Of a stretch of DNA of 64,000 bases, positions 59,137-64,000 are shown one piece after another; position 1 is the stretch's first letter; each line of letters begins with the position of its first letter. Made by a program: the position numbers and the translations under genes. This DNA comes from Streptomyces changanensis (GTDB taxonomy: Bacteria; Actinomycetota; Actinomycetes; Streptomycetales; Streptomycetaceae). Below the pieces are notes generated by a model. That model saw only the letters and a program-made list of their open reading frames with translations. It searched no databases and was not told the origin of the DNA. Location: contig NZ_CP102332.1 of NCBI RefSeq assembly GCF_024600715.1, positions 4,030,001 to 4,094,000 of the forward strand, in the 5' to 3' direction.

Positions 59137-60984
59137 ATGTCCGAGGTCCCCCCTGCCCAGAACCAGCCGACAGCCGCACCGGAAGCCCCCGGGGACGGCG
59201 CGTACGACTACGACGTCATCGTCGTCGGCTCCGGCTTCGGCGGCTCCGTCTCGGCGCTGCGCCTCACCGAGAAGGGGTACCGCGTCGGCGTCCTGGAGGC
59301 GGGCCGCCGCTTCACCCCCGCCACCCTGCCGAAGACCTCCTGGGACCTGCGCAACTACCTCTGGGCGCCCGCCCTCGGCCTGTACGGCCTCCAGCGGGTC
59401 CACCTGCTCGGCAACGTCATGGTCCTGGCCGGCGCGGGGGTGGGCGGCGGTTCCCTCAACTACGCCAACACCCTGTACGTACCGCCGCCGGCGTTCTTCC
59501 AGGACAAGCAGTGGGCGTCCATCACCGACTGGCGGGCCGAACTCGCCCCGTACTACGACCAGGCCAAGCGGATGCTGGGGGTCCGCCTCAACCCGACGAT
59601 GACCCCCTCCGACGTGCACCTGAAGGCGACCGCCGAGGCCATGGGCGTCGGCGACACCTTCCACCTGGCGCCGGTCGGCGTCTTCTTCGGCGACGGGCGG
59701 GACGCGGACGGCGCCACCCGGGCCGCCCCCGGCGACGAGGTGCCCGACCCGTACTTCGGCGGAGCCGGCCCCTCCCGACGGGCCTGCACCGAGTGCGGCG
59801 CGTGCATGACGGGCTGCCGGCACGGCTCGAAGAACACCCTGACGGAGAACTACCTGTACCTCGCCGAGAAGGCCGGCGCGGTGATCCACCCGATGACGAC
59901 GGTCACCGAGGTCGCCGAGGACGGCCGCGGCGGCCACCGCGTCACGACCGTGCCGACGGACCGGCGCAAGGCCGCGCCGCGCACGTACCGCGCCCGGTTC
60001 GTCGTCGTCGCGGCGGGGACGTACGGCACGCAGACGCTCCTGCACCGGATGCGCGACCGGGGGCTGCTGCCGCGCCTCTCCGACCGCCTGGGCGAGCTGA
60101 CCCGCACCAACTCCGAGGCGCTGGTCGGCTCACAGACCACCGACCGCCGCTACCGCAGGCGCCACGGTCTGCCGAGGGTCGACTTCAGCCAGGGCGTGGC
60201 CATCACCTCGTCCATCCACCCGGACGCGAACACCCACATCGAGCCGGTCCGTTACGGCAAGGGCTCCAACGCGATGGGCTCCCTGTCGATCCTCCAGGTG
60301 CCGCTGGCGAGGAACCGCGTCGCCGCCTGGCTCGGCAACGTCGCCCGCCACCCCGTGCGGACGCTGCGGTCCCTCTCCAACCACCGTTGGTCGGAGCGGA
60401 CCATTATCGGCCTCGTCATGCAGTCGCTCGACAACTCGCTGACGACCTACCGGAAGCCCGGCGGCATCGGCAAGGGCCTCCTCACCGCCCGCCAGGGCCA
60501 CGGCTCGCCCAACCCGAAGCAGATCCCGGCGGCGACCCGGGCGGCGACCCTGCTCGCCGAGGAGATCAACGGCTTCGCCGGCTCCAACGTCGGCGAGCTG
60601 ATGGGCACCCCGCTCACCGCCCACTTCCTCGGCGGCTGCGCGATCGGCGCGACCGCGCGGGACGGCGTCATCGACCCGTACCACCGCCTGTACGGCCACC
60701 CCGGCATCTCCGTCGTGGACGGCGCGGCCGTCTCCGCGAACCTCGGGGTGAATCCCTCCCTCACCATCACGGCGCAGGCGGAACGCGCGATGTCGCTCTG
60801 GCCCAACAAGGGCGAACCGGACCCGCGTCCGGAGCAGGGCACGGGCTACCGGCGGCTGACGCCCGTCGCACCGAAGTCCCCGGCCGTCCCGCCGCACGCC
60901 TTCGCCGCCCTGAAGCTGCCCTTCCTCGGCTTGCCGAAGGTCCCCCCGAAGGCCACTTCGAACGAGGACCCCGCGAAGGACTGA
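59137..60984 (+). CDS. GMC-family FAD oxidoreductase (ChoD-like)
   Basis: 615 aa. FAD motif VVGSGFGGSVSALRLTEKGYRVGVLEAGRR (about 30-59); GAGVGGGSLNYANTLYVPP; a C-terminal VVDGAAVSANLGVNPSLTITAQAERAM with the catalytic region. Unusual for classical GMC enzymes, a four-cysteine segment CTECGACMTGC near residue 215 resembles an iron-sulphur or metal site, a feature of this ChoD-like subgroup. The mycobacterial homolog, choD, lies in the same gene order. Cholesterol oxidation is not established. GAGGAG precedes ATG. Confidence 0.88.
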   Translation: MSEVPPAQNQPTAAPEAPGDGAYDYDVIVVGSGFGGSVSALRLTEKGYRVGVLEAGRRFTPATLPKTSWDLRNYLWAPALGLYGLQRVHLLGNVMVLAGAGVGGGSLNYANTLYVPPPAFFQDKQWASITDWRAELAPYYDQAKRMLGVRLNPTMTPSDVHLKATAEAMGVGDTFHLAPVGVFFGDGRDADGATRAAPGDEVPDPYFGGAGPSRRACTECGACMTGCRHGSKNTLTENYLYLAEKAGAVIHPMTTVTEVAEDGRGGHRVTTVPTDRRKAAPRTYRARFVVVAAGTYGTQTLLHRMRDRGLLPRLSDRLGELTRTNSEALVGSQTTDRRYRRRHGLPRVDFSQGVAITSSIHPDANTHIEPVRYGKGSNAMGSLSILQVPLARNRVAAWLGNVARHPVRTLRSLSNHRWSERTIIGLVMQSLDNSLTTYRKPGGIGKGLLTARQGHGSPNPKQIPAATRAATLLAEEINGFAGSNVGELMGTPLTAHFLGGCAIGATARDGVIDPYHRLYGHPGISVVDGAAVSANLGVNPSLTITAQAERAMSLWPNKGEPDPRPEQGTGYRRLTPVAPKSPAVPPHAFAALKLPFLGLPKVPPKATSNEDPAKD

Positions 60985-61011
60985 AGCCGTGAAGGATTGA
61001 AGCCGTGAAGG
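60982..61011. repeat. 16-bp direct repeat after the GMC gene
   Basis: TGAAGCCGTGAAGG occurs at 60982-60995 and 60998-61011; the first copy contains the stop codon of the oxidase. Degenerate CGAAGG repeats continue to about 61075. Confidence 0.6.
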
Positions 61012-61143
61012 GTCTCCGGGCCCGGGCGCCGTGAAGGACGGACCTCCGAAGGACCGAACCCCCGAAGGGCTGGTGTCCCCGCAGGGACGGAACGCCCTGC
61101 ACGGGCGGGGCCGGCGACGGCGGCGGAGGGCGGAGACACGAGA

Positions 61144-61177
61144 GAGGCGCTGCACCCCCCTCCGAGTGCAGCGCCTC
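61144..61177. terminator. Bidirectional terminator between GMC gene and LAETG gene
   Basis: Perfect 12-bp inverted repeat GAGGCGCTGCAC with a 10-nt loop, between convergent genes. Confidence 0.85.
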
Positions 61178-61198
61178 CCTGGTTCAGCGGGTGTCCCG

Positions 61199-62200
61199 TC
61201 AGGCGGTGGCACCGTTGTTGCGGCGCTTCAGCGCGAAGACCACACCGGCACCGGCGACGATGGCGACGCCACCGGCGATGCCGATGGTCGGCAGCATCGA
61301 GCTGGAACCGGTCTCGGCGAGGCTGCCGGTCACCGGCAGCTCGGACAGCTCACCCTGCGGGTTCGGCTTGTTGCCGGGCTTGCCGGGCTTGGGCTCGGCG
61401 TCGTCGACGTCACCGGGCTTGGTGCCGGCGGCGAGGATGTCGAAGTCGTAGATGTTGACCTCGCCGTACTCGCAGACGTTGCCCTCGGTGACGTTGACGC
61501 CGAGGGTGAACGCCATGCCGAAGCCGGCCGGGGCCTTGGCGTCGACCTTGAGGCGCATCGGGGCGTCGGCGTACTCGCCGGCCTTCAGGGCGGTCTGGCC
61601 GAAGTAGCCCTCGACGTCGTCGATGGTCTCGAAGCCGTCGCCCAGGTCGACCTGGATGGTGACGAAGCCGGAGATGTCCTCGAAGGACTCCCCGTCGACC
61701 GCCTCGGCCGCGACGTACGCCTCGACCTGCTCGAAGTCCCGGTCGGACTTGTTCGTCACGCGGAACGTGAAGTTCTTCCAGCCGGAACCGGCGACGACCT
61801 TCGAGGGCATGCCGCGCAGCTCGGTGTGGACGTCGGCGCTGTCCGCGTCCTCGCAGGCGCCCGGGCCCTCGTCCTCGGAGGGCGACGGCGAGGCGCTCGT
61901 GCCGGTCGACGGCGTGACCGACGGGCTCGGGCTCGCCGAGGGCGACGCGGTGCTGCTGCCGGACGGCGCCGGGGCGGTGGTCGTCTCGTCCTCGGCCGGG
62001 GTGGTCGCGGTCTCGTCGCCGGCCGGGGTGGGCTCCGCCGACTTCGTCTCCTCCTCGGAGGGGGACGGGGACGCGGACGCGTCGGCCTCCACGGACGGCG
62101 TCGGGCCCGTCGCGAACGCGGCGGCCGGGGCGACGAGGAAGGCGGCGGGGGTGATGACGGCGGTCGCGGCGGCGACAGCCATGGCACGGCGAAGCTTCAC
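61199..62200 (-). CDS. Cell-wall-anchored surface protein with LAETG sorting signal
   Basis: 333 aa from GTG 62200 (GAGG 9 nt upstream). Signal peptide about 1-32 (VAAATAVITPAAFLVAPAAAFA); Ser/Pro/Thr/Glu stalk to about 125; a folded domain of about 150 residues (KVVAGSGWKNFTFRVTNKSDRDFEQVEAYV...) that looks like a beta-sandwich; then LPVTG (288-292) and LAETG (294-298), a hydrophobic helix and a basic tail KRRNN. LAxTG is the sortase E type signal of Streptomyces. Function unknown. Confidence 0.88.
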   Translation of the reverse strand: MKLRRAMAVAAATAVITPAAFLVAPAAAFATGPTPSVEADASASPSPSEEETKSAEPTPAGDETATTPAEDETTTAPAPSGSSTASPSASPSPSVTPSTGTSASPSPSEDEGPGACEDADSADVHTELRGMPSKVVAGSGWKNFTFRVTNKSDRDFEQVEAYVAAEAVDGESFEDISGFVTIQVDLGDGFETIDDVEGYFGQTALKAGEYADAPMRLKVDAKAPAGFGMAFTLGVNVTEGNVCEYGEVNIYDFDILAAGTKPGDVDDAEPKPGKPGNKPNPQGELSELPVTGSLAETGSSSMLPTIGIAGGVAIVAGAGVVFALKRRNNGATA

Positions 62201-62376
62201 GTGGGAGACCTCAGGGTCCGGGGTGCCGCCGGATGCGACACGAATGCGGTGTGGGGCCTGTGCCCGTGCGTGACGGGTATGGCCTTGGTTTCGCATACAT
62301 GACCCGCGACCCCGCGCATTGGTTGCCCGGGTCCTGACAAGATCTTTATGTGTCCTGCGTCACGTGCCCCGAACAC

Positions 62377-62433
62377 CTGGACGCCCGGACGCCCGGAGGC
62401 CTGGACGCCCGGAGGCCTGGACGCCCGGAGGCC
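62377..62433. repeat. 16-bp tandem repeat upstream of the LAETG gene
   Basis: GGAGGCCTGGACGCCC repeats exactly at 62395-62410 and 62411-62426 with partial copies on both sides. Region 62201-62946 otherwise shows no credible gene on either strand. Confidence 0.7.
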
Positions 62434-62785
62434 CCGACCGGCCGGTCGGCGGCGGGGCGGGGCCCGGGTCGGCGGCCGGCGGTCAGGACTGCGCCGGGGC
62501 CGAGCGCGGCGCCGGGGGTGGGGAGGGTGCGCCGCGCGGGGGAGGTGGGGTCGGGGAGAGGACCCGCGGTACCGCGGAGGAAGCGGCCGCGGCACCGCGA
62601 GGAAGGAACCGGCCGGGGAGGGGCCGGGGAGAGCTGCGGAGGGCCGTGGGGACGAGGCTGCCGGAAGGGGGGAGTGCGGGGACGGGCACAGGACGGGACG
62701 GTCCGGTGCGGTCGGCTCCGGGCGTCCCCGGGGCCGACCGCTCTTGGGGTGACCGGGCTGCTGTCCCCTGCCGTCCGGTCACGCA

Positions 62786-62837
62786 CGCTGGAGCGAGGTC
62801 CCACGGCGCACCCAGCGGTGCGCCACACGCTCCAGCG
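62786..62837 (-). terminator. Two-tier hairpin, terminator or small structured RNA downstream of aroQ
   Basis: Outer 10-bp arms CGCTGGAGCG/CGCTCCAGCG enclose inner 8-bp arms GGCGCACC/GGTGCGCC, 110-160 bp after the chorismate mutase stop in its direction of transcription. Confidence 0.45.
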
Positions 62838-62946
62838 GAGCCACGCGTGGTGTGCTGCGGCCCGCCCCTGGCTGGCACGGACAACGGGACCAACGAGGCG
62901 GTGTGGCCCGGGTCACGCTCCGTACGGGTGAGAGGCCGGCCGGACG

Positions 62947-63309
62947 TCAGACGCGTCCCCGGCACAGCTCCAGCACGGTCATCGCCAGGGCAGTGCCCGG
63001 CCGGCCGAGGGCGTCCCGGTAGCGGGCCAGGACCTCGGTCTCACGGGCGAGGTTCACCCGCCGCCCGCCGGACGCGATGCGGGCCTCCTGGATCACGGTG
63101 GAGACGGCCATGCGCTCCTGGATGAGGCCGATGATCCGGTCGTCGAGCGCGTCGACGCGTTCACGGGCGCCGGCGATCAGTTCGGCGGCGTCGTCCGTCC
63201 GCGCGCCGGTGACCTCGGCGGTGGTCCTGTCGGCGGCCCTGGCGGGCCGGGCCGTGGCGGTCCGGGTCGTGGTCGTGGCGGTCCGGTCGGGGGTGGACGT
63301 CGGGGTCAT
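62947..63309 (-). CDS. aroQ: AroQ-class chorismate mutase
   Basis: 120 aa. A Thr/Arg/Ala-rich N-terminus of about 35 residues precedes the helical AroQ domain (DDAAELIAGARERVDALDDRIIGLIQERMAVSTVIQEARIASGGRRVNLARETEVLARYRDALG), converting chorismate to prephenate for Phe and Tyr. GAGGAG lies 8 nt before the ATG. It is alone and preceded by an apparent attenuator with an aromatic leader peptide. Divergent from guaA. Confidence 0.9.
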   Translation of the reverse strand: MTPTSTPDRTATTTTRTATARPARAADRTTAEVTGARTDDAAELIAGARERVDALDDRIIGLIQERMAVSTVIQEARIASGGRRVNLARETEVLARYRDALGRPGTALAMTVLELCRGRV

Positions 63310-63372
63310 CGCTGGGGCTCCTCGTGTCGGGCGGGGCCCCGGGGCGGCGTACGGCCCGGTGGAGACGACAGA

Positions 63373-63399
63373 CGCCCCGGGCCTTGTCGGCCCGGGGCG
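63373..63399 (-). terminator. Attenuator terminator hairpin upstream of aroQ
   Basis: On the minus strand CGCCCCGGGCC-GACAA-GGCCCGGGGCG, a perfect 11-bp stem with a 5-nt loop followed by TCTGTCGTCTCC. It lies between the leader peptide stop and aroQ, 64 bp before the aroQ start. Confidence 0.75.
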
Positions 63400-63420
63400 C
63401 CTGGTGAAGTCGTCAGTTGC

Positions 63421-63492
63421 TCAAGCAGCACGACCACGGCAGCCGGACCAGCCGGTGCCATAGGTAAAGACGAAGGTCGTGTGCGCGCGCAT
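63421..63492 (-). CDS. Aromatic-rich leader peptide of aroQ
   Basis: 23 codons, ATG at 63492 to TGA at 63421. The peptide contains Phe7, Phe9, Tyr11 and Trp15 in the run FVFTYGTGW, using the rare codons TTT and TAT. It lies directly upstream of the hairpin and of chorismate mutase. A CATACT box 7 nt before the ATG suggests a leaderless transcript, and no ribosome site is seen. ACGAC at 63413-63409 can pair with GTCGT in the last codons (63434-63430) or with GTCGT past the terminator (63369-63365), giving alternative structures. Call is by pattern; no experimental support. Confidence 0.7.
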   Translation of the reverse strand: MRAHTTFVFTYGTGWSGCRGRAA

Positions 63493-63499
63493 GGCGGCA

Positions 63500-63505
63500 A
63501 GTATG
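63500..63505 (-). promoter_or_regulatory. -10 box of the aroQ leader
   Basis: CATACT on the minus strand, 7 nt before the leader peptide ATG; TGGCAC 18 bp upstream is a weak -35. Confidence 0.4.
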
Positions 63506-63585
63506 GACCCGCGGGCCGTGCCGGTGCCAGCCGCGTCCCCGGGCGGTTCGGATGGTGAGACGAAAGAGACCGTCGGCCGCGCCGG

Positions 63586-63591
63586 TAGAAT
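63586..63591 (+). promoter_or_regulatory. -10 box of guaA
   Basis: TAGAAT, 41 bp before the guaA GTG; no good -35 seen. Confidence 0.5.
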
Positions 63592-63632
63592 TGACTGATA
63601 CCGACCCCTCCCACCGCCGGAAGGCCGCCGTA

Positions 63633-64000
63633 GTGTCATCAGCGACCCCCGCTGCCGCCTCGACCGACACCAACCCGGACGCAGTCCTCGTTGTCGATTT
63701 CGGCGCGCAGTACGCCCAGCTCATCGCCCGCCGCGTCCGTGAGGCCCGGGTCTACAGCGAGATCGTCCCGTCCACCATGCCGGTGTCCGAGATGCTGGCC
63801 AGGAACCCCAGGGCGATCATCCTCTCCGGCGGTCCCTCCTCCGTGTACGAGGAGGGCGCGCCCCGCCTCGACCGCGCGCTCTTCGAGGCCGGCGTCCCCG
63901 TCTTCGGCATGTGCTACGGCTTCCAGCTGATGGCCGAGACCCTCGGCGGCACCGTCGACAACACCGGCGCCCGCGAGTACGGCCGCACGCAGCTGCAGGT
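63633..64000 (+). CDS. guaA: GMP synthase (glutamine-hydrolysing), N-terminal part
   Basis: About 122 codons are visible; the frame is open at the right edge. GTG 63633 (GGAAGG upstream). Residues [29 protein letters not shown] open the class I glutaminase domain; [16 protein letters not shown]; and the nucleophilic Cys in [15 protein letters not shown]. It amidates XMP to GMP, completing the pathway begun by guaB at 39334. Confidence 0.96.
   Translation, partial: MSSATPAAASTDTNPDAVLVVDFGAQYAQLIARRVREARVYSEIVPSTMPVSEMLARNPRAIILSGGPSSVYEEGAPRLDRALFEAGVPVFGMCYGFQLMAETLGGTVDNTGAREYGRTQLQ

Noticed and set aside
62319..63125. Several overlapping ORFs in the gap between the LAETG gene and aroQ
   Set aside because: Arg/Gly/Pro-rich translations on both strands with irregular third-position GC and no start signal; treated as noncoding.

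Overview
The window is chromosomal DNA of a Streptomyces or very close relative. The evidence is the very high G+C with strong GC bias at third codon positions, many GTG starts, a whiD/bldM pair whose products match the developmental regulators residue for residue at the diagnostic positions, and LAxTG sorting, CIRCE and serine/threonine-kinase features typical of the genus. It is core-chromosome DNA: I see no insertion sequence, prophage, integrase, CRISPR array, tRNA or rRNA.

Layout. 1-7.6 kb: end of the spc/alpha ribosomal superoperon (secY end, adk, map, infA, rpmJ, rpsM, rpsK, rpoA, rplQ, truA), then a convergent secreted-protein gene. 7.7-12 kb: an ABC-F ATPase, rplM-rpsI behind a strong housekeeping promoter and a long leader, and glmM. 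12-19.1 kb: coaA and a DUF389 membrane protein, a lipoprotein, glmS-acpS-nnrD. 19.2-27.1 kb: a SUKH protein, then alr-hydrolase-tsaE and tsaB-rimI-tsaD, which carry three parts of the tRNA t6A machinery plus cell-wall alanine supply. Between them sits a degenerate L,D-transpeptidase-like protein. 27.2-31.6 kb: two paralogous NodB lipoproteins around a membrane protein and a methyltransferase. 31.6-42.1 kb: CIRCE-controlled groES-groEL1, an SDR, a MOSC protein, a LysR regulator, whiD, bldM, a SigD/ShbA-like sigma factor, guaB and guaB3. This order (alr, tsaE, tsaB, rimI, tsaD, groES, groEL1, whiB-like, sigma, guaB, guaB3, choD-like oxidase, guaA) matches the mycobacterial whiB3-sigD region. 42.1-47.8 kb: membrane protein, nucleotide-sugar dehydrogenase, glpD, secreted serine hydrolase. 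47.9-57 kb: four consecutive serine/threonine-kinase genes, the second a pseudokinase. 57-64 kb: an aldehyde dehydrogenase, a GMC oxidase, a LAETG wall protein, an AroQ chorismate mutase and the start of guaA.

Best leads. (1) Upstream of the chorismate mutase gene is a 23-codon leader ORF with Phe, Phe, Tyr and Trp codons, followed by a GC-rich hairpin with a short T-containing tail and a competing pairing. It looks like a transcription attenuator sensing aromatic amino acids. (2) The kinase cluster shares an unnamed extracellular domain across three receptors, one of which has lost every catalytic motif and carries a roughly 300-residue acidic/His-rich insertion where the activation segment should be. 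(3) Two enzyme folds lack their catalytic cysteine (YkuD-like protein, GuaB3). (4) Many genes here have a -10 element exactly 6-7 nt before the start codon and no Shine-Dalgarno sequence, so leaderless initiation is predicted.
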